Part shown: positions 50,356-63,027 of the stretch, in pieces
Numbering within the stretch: the first letter of the stretch is position 1
Layout of the letters: every line of letters starts with the position of its first letter
Source: Rallus limicola
Lineage: Eukaryota; Chordata; Aves; Gruiformes; Rallidae
Reading direction: 5' to 3'
Length of the DNA: 64,000 bases
Assembly (NCBI GenBank): GCA_022605955.1
Contig: JAKCOZ010000267.1
Coordinates: 186,001 to 250,000 of the forward strand
The notes under the pieces: generated by a model
Database searches by the model: none
What the model was told of the DNA's origin: nothing
What the model saw: the letters and a program-made list of their open reading frames with translations, nothing else
Program-made: the position numbers and the translations under genes

Positions 50356-53300
50356 AGCTTGTCTGAAACCTCCTAACAGGACACACAAGCAGACCCTGTC
50401 ACTTTGGCTCTCAGCCTTTTCCTTTGCCTGGAAAGAGGGAACATGCCTGGAACCTCCTACGGTGCTTTTCTCGGCCCTAGCAGACTGCAGTTCAAAACAT
50501 GCTAAACGTCCAGCAATAACTCCCAAAGTAAAGAAGCTAGGCATGAAAGGCATAGCTTGTCTGAAACCTCCTAACAGGACACACAAGCAGACCCTGTCAC
50601 TTTGGCTCTCAGCCTTTTCCTTTGCCTGGAAAGAGGGAATATGCCTGGAACCTCCTACGGTGCTTTTCTCGGCCCTAGCAGACTGCAGTTCAAAACATGC
50701 TAAACGTCCAGCAATAACTCCCAAAGTAAAGAAGCTAGGACTGAAAGGCATAGCTTGTCTGAAACCTCCTAACAGGACACACAAGCAGACCCTGTCACTT
50801 TGGCTCTCAGCCTTTTCCTTTGCCTGGAAAGAGGGAACACGCCTGGAACCTCCTACGGTGCTTTTCTCGGCCCTAGCAGACTGCAGTTCAAAACATGCTA
50901 AACGTCCAGCAATAACTCCCAAAGTAAAGAAGCTAGGCATGAAAGGCATAGCTTGTCTGAAACCTCCTAACAGGACACACAAGCAGACCCTGTCACTTTG
51001 GCTCTCAGCCTTTTCCTTTGCCTGGAAAGAGGGAATATGCCTGGAACCTCCTACGGTGCTTTTCTCGGCCCTAGCAGACTGCAGTTCAAAACATGCTAAA
51101 CGTCCAGCAATAACTCCCAAAGTAAAGAAGCTAGGACTGAAAGGCATAGCTTGTCTGAAACCTCCTAACAGGACACACAAGCAGACCCTGTCACTTTGGC
51201 TCTCAGCCTTTTCCTTTGCCTGGAAAGAAGGAACATACCTGCTACCACCTACAGTGCTTTTCTCGGCCCTAGCAGACTGCAGTTCAAAACATGCTAAACG
51301 TCCAGCAATAACTCCCAAAGTAAAGAAGCTAGGACTGAAAGGCATAGCTTGTCTGAAACCTCCTAACAGGACACACAAGCAGACCCTGTCACTTTGGCTC
51401 TCAGCCTTTTCCTTTGCCTGGAAAGAGGGAACATGCCTGGAACCTCCTACGGTGCTTTTCTCGGCCCTAGCAGACTGCAGTTCAAAACATGCTAAACGTC
51501 CAGCAATAACTCCCAAAGTAAAGAAGCTAGGCATGAAAGGCATAGCTTGTCTGAAACCTCCTAACAGGACACACAAGCAGACCCTGTCACTTTGGCTCTC
51601 AGCCTTTTCCTTTGCCTGGAAAGAATGAACATACCTGCTACCTCCTACAGTGCTTTTCTCGGCCCTAGCAGACTGCAGTTCAAAACATGCTAAACGTCCA
51701 GCAATAACTCCCAAAGTAAAGAAGCTAGGCATGAAAGGCATAGCTTGTCTGAAACCTCCTAACAGGACACACAAGCAGACCCTGTCACTTTGGCTCTCAG
51801 CCTTTTCCTTTGCCTGGAAAGAGGGAACATGCCTGGAACCTCCTACGGTGCTTTTCTCGGCCCTAGCAGACTGCAGTTCAAAACATGCTAAACGTCCAGC
51901 AATAACTCCCAAAGTAAAGAAGCTAGGACTGAAAGGCATAGCTTGTCTGAAACCTCCTAACAGGACACACAAGCAGACCCTGTCACTTTGGCTCTCAGCC
52001 TTTTCCTTTGCCTGGAAAGAGGGAACATGCCTGGAACCTCCTACGGTGCTTTTCTCGGCCCTAGCAGACTGCAGTTCAAAACATGCTAAACGTCCAGCAA
52101 TAACTCCCAAAGTAAAGAAGCTAGGACTGAAAGGCATAGCTTGTCTGAAACCTCCTAACAGGACACACAAGCAGACCCTGTCACTTTGGCTCTCAGCCTT
52201 TTCCTTTGCCTGGAAAGAAGGAACATACCTGCTACCTCCTACGGTGCTTTTCTCGGCCCTAGCAGACTGCAGTTCAAAACATGCTAAACGTCCAGCAATA
52301 ACTCCCAAAGTAAAGAAGCTAGGACTGAAAGGCATAGCTTGTCTGAAACCTCCTAACAGGACACACGAGCAGACCCTGTCACTTTGGCTCTCAGCCTTTT
52401 CCTTTGCCTGGAAAGAGGGAACATGCCTGGAACCTCCTACGGTGCTTTTCTCGGCCCTAGCAGACTGCAGTTCAAAACATGCTAAACGTCCAGCAATAAC
52501 TCCCAAAGTAAAGAAGCTAGGACTGAAAGGCATAGCTTGTCTGAAACCTCCTAACAGGACACACAAGCAGACCCTGTCACTTTGGCTCTCAGCCTTTTCC
52601 TTTGCCTGGAAAGAGGGAACATGCCTGGAAGCTCCTACGGTGCTTTTCTCAGCCCTAGCAGACTGCAGTTCAAAACATGCTAAACGTCCAGCAATAACTC
52701 CCAAAGTAAAGAAGCTAGGACTGAAAGGCATAGCTTGTCTGAAACCTCCTAACAGGACACACAAGCAGACCCTGTCACTTTGGCTCTCAGCCTTTTCCTT
52801 TGCCTGGAAAGAGGGAACATGCCTGGAACCTCCTACGGTGCTTTTCTCGGCCCTAGCAGACTGCAGTTCAAAACATGCTAAACGTCCAGCAATAACTCCC
52901 AAAGTAAAGAAGCTAGGACTGAAAGGCATAGCTTGTCTGAAACCTCCTAACAGGACACACAAGCAGACCCTGTCACTTTGGCTCTCAGCCTTTTCCTTTG
53001 CCTGGAAAGAGGGAACATGCCTGGAACCTCCTACGGTGCTTTTCTCGGCCCTAGCAGACTGCAGTTCAAAACTTGCTAAACGTCCAGCAATAACTCCCAA
53101 AGTATAGAAGCTAGGACTGAAAGGCATAGCTTGTCTGAAACCTCCTAACAGGACACACAAGCAGACCCTGTCACTTTGGCTCTCAGCCTTTTCCTTTGCC
53201 TGGAAAGAAGGAACATACCTGCTACCTCCTACAGTGCTTTTCTCGGCCCTAGCAGACTGCAGTTCAAAACATGCTAAACGTCCAGCAATAACTCCCAAAG

Positions 53301-53721
53301 TAAAGAAGCTAGGCATGAAAGGCATAGCTTGTCTGAAACCTCCTAACAGGACACACAAGCAGACCCTGTCACTTTGGCTCTCAGCCTTTTCCTTTGCCTG
53401 GAAAGAGGGAACATGCCTGGAACCTCCTACGGTGCTTTTCTCGGCCCTAGCAGACTGCAGTTCAAAACATGCTAAACGTCCAGCAATAACTCTCAAAGTA
53501 AAGAAGCTAGGACTGAAAGGCATAGCTTGTCTGAAACCTCCTAACAGGACACACAAGCAGACCCTGTCACTTTGGCTCTCAGCCTTTTCCTTTGCCTGGA
53601 AAGAAGGAACATACCTGCTACCTCCTACAGTGCTTTTCTCGGCCCTAGCAGACTGCAGTTCAAAACATGCTAAACGTCCAGCAATAACTCCCAAAGTAAA
53701 GAAGCTAGGACTGAAAGGCAT
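50356..53721 (-). repeat. 17-monomer block (first copy of a tandem pair)
   Basis: This is the partner of 47188-50355. Near 52.3-52.8 kb it keeps two separate monomers, one with GGAAGCTCCTACGG and one with CACACGAGC. In the partner a single monomer carries both marks. That is what deletion by crossing over inside a misaligned monomer leaves behind. The AGTATAGAAG/AAACTTGC monomer closes the block near 53101. Confidence 0.88.
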
Positions 53722-54711
53722 AGCTTGTCTGAAACCTCCTAACAGGACACACAAGCAGACCCTGTCACTTTGGCTCTCAGCCTTTTCCTTTGCCTGGAAA
53801 GAGGGAACATGCCTGGAACCTCCTACGGTGCTTTTCTCGGCCCTAGCAGACTGCAGTTCAAAACATGCTAAACGTCCAGCAATAACTCCCAAAGTAAAGA
53901 AGCTAGGACTGAAAGGCATAGCTTGTCTGAAACCTCCTAACAGGACACACAAGCAGACCCTGTCACTTTGGCTCTCAGCCTTTTCCTTTGCCTGGAAAGA
54001 GGGAACATACCTGCTACCTCCTACAGTGCTTTTCTCGGCCCTAGCAGACTGCAGTTCAAAACATGCTAAACGTCCAGCAATAACTCCCAAAGTCAAGAAG
54101 CTAGGACTGAAAGGCATAGCTTGTCTGAAACCTCCTAACAGGACACACAAGCAGACCCTGTCACTTTGGCTCTCAGCCTTTTCCTTTGCCTGGAAAGAGG
54201 GAACATGCCTGGAACCTCCTACGGTGCTTTTCTCGGCCCTAGCAGACTGCAGTTCAAAACATGCTAAACGTCCAGCAATAACTCCCAAAGTAAATAAGCT
54301 AGGCATGAAAGGCATAGCTTGTCTGAAACCTCCTAACAGGACACACAAGCAGACCCTGTCACTTTGGCTCTCAGCCTTTTCCTTTGCCTGGAAAGAGGGA
54401 ACATGCCTGGAAGCTCCTACCGTGCTTTTCTCGGCCCTAGCAGACTGCAGTTCAAAACATGCTAAACGTCCAGCAATAACTCCCAAAGTAAAGAAGCTAG
54501 GACTGAAAGGCATAGCTTGTCTGAAACCTCCTAACAGGACACACAAGCAGACCCTGTCACTTTGGCTCTCAGCCTTTTCCTTTGCCTGGAAAGAGGGAAC
54601 ATACCTGCTACCTCCTACAGTGCTTTTCTCGGCCCTAGCAGACTGCAGTTCAAAACATGCTAAACGTCCAGCAATAACTCCCAAAGTAAAGAAGCTAGGC
54701 ATGAAAGGCAT

Positions 54712-57681
54712 AGCTTGTCTGAAACCTTATAACAGGACACACAAGCAGACCCTGTCACTTTGGCTCTCAGCCTTTTCCTTTGCCTGGAAAGAGGGAACAT
54801 GCCTGGAACCTCCTACGGTGCTTTTCTCGGCCCTAGCAGACTGCAGTTCAAAACATGCTAAACGTCCAGCAATAACTCCCAAAGTAAAGAAGCTAGGCAT
54901 GAAAGGCATAGCTTGTCTGAAACCTCCTAACAGGACACACAAGCAGACCCTGTCACTTTGGCTCTCAGCCTTTTCCTTTGCCTGGAAAGAGGGAACATGC
55001 CTGGAACCTCCTACGGTGCTTTCCTCGGCCCTAGCAGACTGCAGTTCAAAACATGCTAAACGTCCAGCAATAACTCCCAAAGTAAAGAAGCTAGGACTGA
55101 AAGGCATAGCTTGTCTGAAACCTCCTAACAGGACACACAAGCAGACCCTGTCACTTTGGCTCTCAGCCTTTTCCTTTGCCTGGAAAGAGGGAACATGCCT
55201 GGAACCTCCTACGGTGCTTTTCTCGGCCCTAGCAGACTGCAGTTCAAAACATGCTAAACGTCCAGCAATAACTCCCAAAGTAAAGAAGCTAGGACTGAAA
55301 GGCATAGCTTGTCTGAAACCTCCTAACAGGACACACAAGCAGACCCTGTCACTTTGGCTCTCAGCCTTTTCCTTTGCCTGGAAAGAGGGAACATGCCTGG
55401 AAGCTCCTACGGTGCTTTTCTCGGCCCTAGCAGACTGCAGTTCAAAACATGCTAAACGTCCAGCAATAACTCCCAAAGTAAAGAAGCTAGGACTGAAAGG
55501 CATAGCTTGTCTGAAACCTCCTAACAGGACACACAAGCAGACCCTGTCACTTTGGCTCTCAGGCTTTTCCTTTGCCTGGAAAGAAGGAACATACGTGCTA
55601 CCTCCTACGGTGCTTTTCTCGGCCCTAGCAGACTGCAGTTCAAAACATGCTAAACGTCCAGCAATAACTCCCAAAGTAAAGAAGCTAGGACTGAAAGGCA
55701 TAGCTTGTCTGAAACCTCCTAACAGGACACACAAGCAGACCCTGTCACTTTGGCTCTCAGCCTTTTCCTTTGCCTGGAAAGAGGGAACATGCCTGGAACC
55801 TCCTACGGTGCTTTTCTCGGCCCTAGCAGACTGCAGTTCAAAACATGCTAAACGTCCAGCAATAACTCCCAAAGTAAAGAAGCTAGGCATGAAAGGCATA
55901 GCTTGTCTGAAACCTCCTAACAGGACACACAAGCAGACCCTGTCACTTTGGCTCTCAGCCTTTTCCTTTGCCTGGAAAGAAGGAACATACCTGCTACCTC
56001 CTACAGTGCTTTTCTCGGCCCTAGCAGACTGCAGTTCAAAACATGCTAAACGTCCAGCAATAACTCCCAAAGTAAAGAAGCTAGGACTGAAAGGCATAGC
56101 TTGTCTGAAACCTCCTAACAGGACACACAAGCAGACCCTGTCACTTTGGCTCTCAGCCTTTTCCTTTGCCTGGAAAGAGGGAACATGCCTGGAACCTCCT
56201 ACGGTGCTTTTCTCGGCCCTAGCAGACTGCAGTTCAAAACATGCTAAACGTCCAGCAATAACTCCCAAAGTAAAGAAGCTAGGCATGAAAGTCATAGCTT
56301 GTCTGAAACCTCCTAACAGGACACACAAGCAGACCCTGTCACTTTGGCTCTCAGCCTTTTCCTTTGCCTGGAAAGAGGGAACATGCCTGGAACCTCCTAC
56401 GGTGCTTTTCTCGGCCCTAGCAGACTGCAGTTCAAAACATGCTAAACGTCCAGCAATAACTCCCAAAGTAAAGAAGCTAGGACTGAAAGGCATAGCTTGT
56501 CTGAAACCTCCTAACAGGACACACAAGCAGACCCTGTCACTTTGGCTCTCAGCCTTTTCCTTTGCCTGGAAAGAAGGAACATACCTGCTACCTCCTACGG
56601 TGCTTTTCTCGGCCCTAGCAGACTGCAGTTCAAAACATGCTAAACGTCCAGCAATAACTCCCAAAGTAAAGAAGCTAGGCATGAAAGGCATAGCTTGTCT
56701 GAAACCTCCTAACAGGACACACAAGCAGACCCTGTCACTTTGGCTTTCAGCCTTTTCCTTTGCCTGGAAAGAGGGAACATGCCTGGAACCTCCTACGGTG
56801 CTTTTCTCGGCCCTAGCAGACTGCAGTTCAAAACATGCTAAACGTCCAGCAATAACTCCCAAAGTAAAGAAGCTAGGACTGAAAGGCATAGCTTGTCTGA
56901 AACCTCCTAACAGGACACACAAGCAGACCCTGTCACTTTGGCTCTCAGCCTTTTCCTTTGCCTGTAAAGAGGGAACATGCCTGGAACTTCCTACGGTGCT
57001 TTTCTCGGCCCTAGCAGACTGCAGTTCAAAACATGCTAAACGTCCAGCAATAACTCCCAAAGTAAAGAAGCTAGGCATGAAAGGCATAGCTTGTCTGAAA
57101 CCTCCTAACAGGACACACAAGCAGACCCTGTCACTTTGGCTCTCAGCCTTTTCCTTTGCCTGGAAAGAGGGAACATGCCTGGAACCTCCTACGGTGCTTT
57201 TCTCGGCCCTAGCAGACTGCAGTTCAAAACATGCTAAACGTCCAGCAATAACTCCCAAAGTAAAGAAGCTAGGACTGAAAGGCATAGCTTGTCTGAAACC
57301 TCCTAACAGGACACACAAGCAGACCCTGTCACTTTGGCTCTCAGCCTTTTCCTTTGCCTGGAAAGAAGGAACATACCTGCTACCTCCTACAGTGCTTTTC
57401 TCGGCCCTAGAAGACTGCAGTTCAAAACATGCTAAACGTCCAGCAATAACTCCCAAAGTAAAGAAGCTAGGACTGAAAGGCATAGCTTGTCTGAAACCTC
57501 CTAACAGGACACACAAGCAGACCCTGTCACTTTGGCTCTCAGCCTTTTCCTTTGCCTGGAAAGAGGGAACATGCCTGGAAACTCCTACTGTGCTTTTCTC
57601 GGCCCTAGCAGACTGCAGTTCAAAACATGCTAAACGTCCAGCAATAACTCCCAAAGTAAAGAAGCTAGGACTGAAAGGCAT
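54712..57681 (-). repeat. 15-monomer block, copy 1 (offset 27 monomers)
   Basis: Rare marks recur in the same order at an offset of exactly 5,346 bp (27 monomers) in 60058-63027. They are CCTTATAAC (about 54725 and 60071), AAAGTCATAGC (about 56290 and 61636), TGGCTTTCAG (about 56741 and 62087), GGAACTTCC (about 56985 and 62331), CCTAGAAGA (about 57407 and 62753) and GGAAACTCC (57580 and 62926). Private changes such as TTTGCCTGTAAAG (56961) show divergence after duplication. Confidence 0.88.
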
Positions 57682-60057
57682 AGCTTGTCTGAAACCTCCT
57701 AACAGGACACACAAGCAGACCCTGTCACTTTGGCTCTCAGCCTTTTCCTTTGCCTGGAAAGAAGGAACATACCTGCTACCTCCTACAGTGCTTTTCTCGG
57801 CCCTAGCAGACTGCAGTTCAAAACATGCTAAACGTCCAGCAATAACTCCCAAAGTAAAGAAGCTAGGCATGAAAGGCATAGCTTGTCTGAAACCTCCTAA
57901 CAGGACACACAAGCAGACCCTGTCACTTTGGCTCTCAGCCTTTTCCTTTGCCTGGAAAGAGGGAACATGCCTGGAACCTCCTACGGTGCTTTTCTCGGCC
58001 CTAGCAGACTGCAGTTCAAAACATGCTAAACGTCCAGCAATAACTCCCAAAGTAAAGAAGCTAGGCATGAAAGGCATAGCTTGTCTGAAACCTCCTAACA
58101 GGACACACAAGCTGACCCTGTCACTTTGGCTCTCAGCCTTTTCCTTTGCATGGAAAGAGGGAACATGCCTGGAACCTCCTACGGTGCTTTTCTCGGCCCT
58201 AGCAGACTGCAGTTCAAAACATGCTAAACGTCCAGCAATAACTCCCAAAGTAAAGAAGCTAGGACTGAAAGGCATAGCTTGTCTGAAACCTCCTAACAGG
58301 ACACACAAGCAGACCCTGTCACTTTGGCTCTCAGCCTTTTCCTTTGCCTGGAAAGAGGGAACATGCCTGGAACCTCCTACGGTGCTTTTCTCGGCCCTAG
58401 CAGACTGCAGTTCAAAACATGCTAAACGTCCAGCAATAACTCCCAAAGTAAAGAAGCTAGGACTGAAAGGCATAGCTTGTCTGAAACCTCCTAACAGGAC
58501 ACACAAGCAGACCCTGTCACTTTGGCTCTCAGCCTTTTCCTTTGCCTGGAAAGAAGGAACATACCTGCTACCTCCTACAGTGCTTTTCTCGGCCCTAGCA
58601 GACTGCAGTTCAAAACATGCTAAACGTCCAGCAATAACTCCCAAAGTAAAGAAGCTAGGCATGAAAGGCATAGCTTGTCTGAAACCTCCTAACAGGACAC
58701 ACAAGCAGACCCTGTCACTTTGGCTCTCAGCCTTTTCCTTTGCCTGGAAAGAAGGAACATACCTGCTACCTCCTACAGTGCTTTTCTCGGCCCTAGAAGA
58801 CTGCAGTTCAAAACATGCTAAACGTCCAGCAATAACTCCCAAAATAAAGAAGCTAGGACTGAAAGGCATAGCTTGTCTGAAACCTCCTAACAGGACACAC
58901 AAGCAGACCCTGTCACTTTGGCTCTCAGCCTTTTCCTTTGCCTGGAAAGAGGGAACATGCCTGGAACCTCCTACGGTGCTTTTCTCGGCCCTAGCAGACT
59001 GCAGTTCAAAACATGCTAAACGTCCAGCAATAACTCCCAAAGTAAAGAAGCTAGGACTGAAAGGCATAGCTTGTCTGAAACCTCCTAACAGGACACACAA
59101 GCAGACCCTGTCACTTTGGCTCTCAGCCTTTTCCTTTGCATGGAAAGAGGGAACATACCTGCTACCTCCTACAGTGCTTTTCTCGGCCCTAGCAGACTGC
59201 AGTTCAAAACATGCTAAACGTCCAGCAATAACTCCCAAAGTAAAGAAGCTAGGACTGAAATGCATAGCTTGTCTGAAACCTCCTAACAGGACACACAAGC
59301 AGACCCTGTCACTTTGGCTCTCAGCCTTTTCCTTTGCCTGGAAAGAGGGAACATGCCTGGAAGCTCCTACGGTGCTTTTCTCGGCCCTAGCAGACTGCAG
59401 TTCAAAACATGCTAAACGTCCAGCAATAACTCCCAAAGTAAAGAAGCTAGGCATGAAAGGCATAGCTTGTCTGAAACCTCCTAACAGGACACACAAGCAG
59501 ACCCTGTCACTTTGGCTCTCAGCCTTTTCCTTTGCCTGGAAAGAGGGAACATGCCTGGAAGCTCCTACGGTGCTTTTCTCGGCCCTAGCAGACTGCAGTT
59601 CAAAACATGCTAAACGTCCAGCAATAACTCCCAAAGTAAAGAAGCTAGGCATGAAAGGCATAGCTTGTCTGAAACCTCCTAACAGGACACACAAGCAGAC
59701 CCTGTCACTTTGGCTCTCAGTCTTTTCCTTTGCCTGGAAAGAGGGAACATGCCTGGAACCTCCTACGGTGCTTTTCTCGGCCCTAGCAGACTGCAGTTCA
59801 AAACATGCTAAACGTCCAGCAATAACTCCCAAAGTAAAGAAGCTAGGACTGAAAGGCATAGCTTGTCTGAAACCTCCTAACAGGACACACAAGCAGACCC
59901 TGTCACTTTGGCTCTCAGCCTTTTCCTTTGCCTGGAAAGAAGGAACATACCTGCTACCTCCTACAGTGCTTTTCTCGGCCCTAGCAGACTGCAGTTCAAA
60001 ACATGCTAAACGTCCAGCAATAACTCCCAAAGTAAAGAAGCTAGGCATGAAAGGCAT

Positions 60058-63027
60058 AGCTTGTCTGAAACCTTATAACAGGACACACAAGCAGACCCTG
60101 TCACTTTGGCTCTCAGCCTTTTCCTTTGCCTGGAAAGAGGGAACATGCCTGGAACCTCCTACGGTGCTTTTCTCGGCCCTAGCAGACTGCAGTTCAAAAC
60201 ATGCTAAACGTCCAGCAATAACTCCCAAAGTAAAGAAGCTAGGCATGAAAGGCATAGCTTGTCTGAAACCTCCTAACAGGACACACAAGCAGACCCTGTC
60301 ACTTTGGCTCTCAGCCTTTTCCTTTGCCTGGAAAGAGGGAACATGCCTGGAACCTCCTACGGTGCTTTTCTCGGCCCTAGCAGACTGCAGTTCAAAACAT
60401 GCTAAACGTCCAGCAATAACTCCCAAAGTAAAGAAGCTAGGACTGAAAGGCATAGCTTGTCTGAAACCTCCTAACAGGACACACAAGCAGACCCTGTCAC
60501 TTTGGCTCTCAGCCTTTTCCTTTGCCTGGAAAGAGGGAACATGCCTGGAACCTCCTACGGTGCTTTTCTCGGCCCTAGCAGACTGCAGTTCAAAACATGC
60601 TAAACGTCCAGCAATAACTCCCAAAGTAAAGAAGCTAGGACTGAAAGGCATAGCTTGTCTGAAACCTCCTAACAGGACACACAAGCAGACCCTGTCACTT
60701 TGGCTCTCAGCCTTTTCCTTTGCCTGGAAAGAGGGAACATGCCTGGAACCTCCTACGGTGCTTTTCTCGGCCCTAGCAGACTGCAGTTCAAAACATGCTA
60801 AACGTCCAGCAATAACTCCCAAAGTAAAGAAGCTAGGCATGAAAGGCATAGCTTGTCTGAAACCTCCTAACAGGACACACAAGCAGACCCTGTCACTTTG
60901 GCTCTCAGCCTTTTCCTTTGCCTGGAAAGAAGGAACATACCTGCTACCTCCTACGGTGCTTTTCTCGGCCCTAGCAGACTGCAGTTCAAAACATGCTAAA
61001 CGTCCAGCAATAACTCCCAAAGTAAAGAAGCTAGGACTGAAAGGCATAGCTTGTCTGAAACCTCCTAACAGGACACACAAGCAGACCCTGTCACTTTGGC
61101 TCTCAGCCTTTTCCTTTGCCTGGAAAGAGGGAACATGCCTGGAAGCTCCTACGGTGCTTTTCTCGGCCCTAGCAGACTGCAGTTCAAAACATGCTAAACG
61201 TCCAGCAATAACTCCCAAAGTAAAGAAGCTAGGCATGAAAGGCATAGCTTGTCTGAAACCTCCTAACAGGACACACAAGCAGACCCTGTCACTTTGGCTC
61301 TCAGCCTTTTCCTTTGCCTGGAAAGAGGGAACATGCCTGCTACCTCCTACAGTGCTTTTCTCGGCCCTAGCAGACTGCAGTTCAAAACATGCTAAACGTC
61401 CAGCAATAACTCCCAAAGTAAAGAAGCTAGGACTGAAAGGCATAGCTTGTCTGAAACCTCCTAACAGGACACACAAGCAGACCCTGTCACTTTGGCTCTC
61501 AGCCTTTTCCTTTGCCTGGAAAGAGGGAACATGCCTGGAACCTCCTACGGTGCTTTTCTCGGCCCTAGCAGACTGCAGTTCAAAACATGCTAAACGTCCA
61601 GCAATAACTCCCAAAGTAAAGAAGCTAGGCATGAAAGTCATAGCTTGTCTGAAACCTCCTAACAGGACACACAAGCAGACCCTGTCACTTTGGCTCTCAG
61701 CCTTTTCCTTTGCCTGGAAAGAGGGAACATGCCTGGAACCTCCTACGGTGCTTTTCTCGGCCCTAGCAGACTGCAGTTCAAAACATGCTAAACGTCCAGC
61801 AATAACTCCCAAAGTAAAGAAGCTAGGCATGAAAGGCATAGCTTGTCTGAAACCTCCTAACAGGACACACAAGCAGACCCTGTCACTTTGGCTCTCAGCC
61901 TTTTCCTTTGCCTGGAAAGAAGGAACATACCTGCTACCTCCTACGGTGCTTTTCTCGGCCCTAGCAGACTGCAGTTCAAAACATGCTAAACGTCCAGCAA
62001 TAACTCCCAAAGTAAAGAAGCTAGGCATGAAAGGCATAGCTTGTCTGAAACCTCCTAACAGGACACACAAGCAGACCCTGTCACTTTGGCTTTCAGCCTT
62101 TTCCTTTGCCTGGAAAGAGGGAACATGCCTGGAACCTCCTACGGTGCTTTTCTCGGCCCTAGCAGACTGCAGTTCAAAACATGCTAAACGTCCAGCAATA
62201 ACTCCCAAAGTAAAGAAGCTAGGACTGAAAGGCATAGCTTGTCTGAAACCTCCTAACAGGACACACAAGCAGACCCTGTCACTTTGGCTCTCAGCCTTTT
62301 CCTTTGCCTGGAAAGAGGGAACATGCCTGGAACTTCCTACGGTGCTTTTCTCGGCCCTAGCAGACTGCAGTTCAAAACATGCTAAACGTCCAGCAATAAC
62401 TCCCAAAGTAAAGAAGCTAGGCATGAAAGGCATAGCTTGTCTGAAACCTCCTAACAGGACACACAAGCAGACCCTGTCACTTTGGCTCTCAGCCTTTTCC
62501 TTTGCATGGAAAGAGGGAACATGCCTGGAACCTCCTACGGTGCTTTTCTCGGCCCTAGCAGACTGCAGTTCAAAACATGCTAAACGTCCAGCAATAACTC
62601 CCAAAGTAAAGAAGCTAGGACTGAAAGGCATAGCTTGTCTGAAACCTCCTAACAGGACACACAAGCAGACCCTGTCACTTTGGCTCTCAGCCTTTTCCTT
62701 TGCCTGGAAAGAAGGAACATACCTGCTACCTCCTACAGTGCTTTTCTCGGCCCTAGAAGACTGCAGTTCAAAACATGCTAAACGTCCAGCAATAACTCCC
62801 AAAGTAAAGAAGCTAGGACTGAAAGGCATAGCTTGTCTGAAACCTCCTAACAGGACACACAAGCAGACCCTGTCACTTTGGCTCTCAGCCTTTTTCTTTG
62901 CCTGGAAAGAGGGAACATGCCTGGAAACTCCTACGGTGCTTTTCTCGGCCCTAGCAGACTGCAGTTCAAAACATGCTAAACGTCCAGCAATAACTCCCAA
63001 AGTAAAGAAGCTAGGACTGAAAGGCAT
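60058..63027 (-). repeat. 15-monomer block, copy 2 (offset 27 monomers)
   Basis: This is the second copy of 54712-57681 with the same ordered marks. It begins at the CCTTATAAC monomer, where the usual CCTCCTAAC is changed by two bases; so rare a change at both left edges supports common descent. Similarity seems to fade above about 63.0 kb, where mark order differs (for example plain CAGTCC types replace GGTAGC types). Confidence 0.87.
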
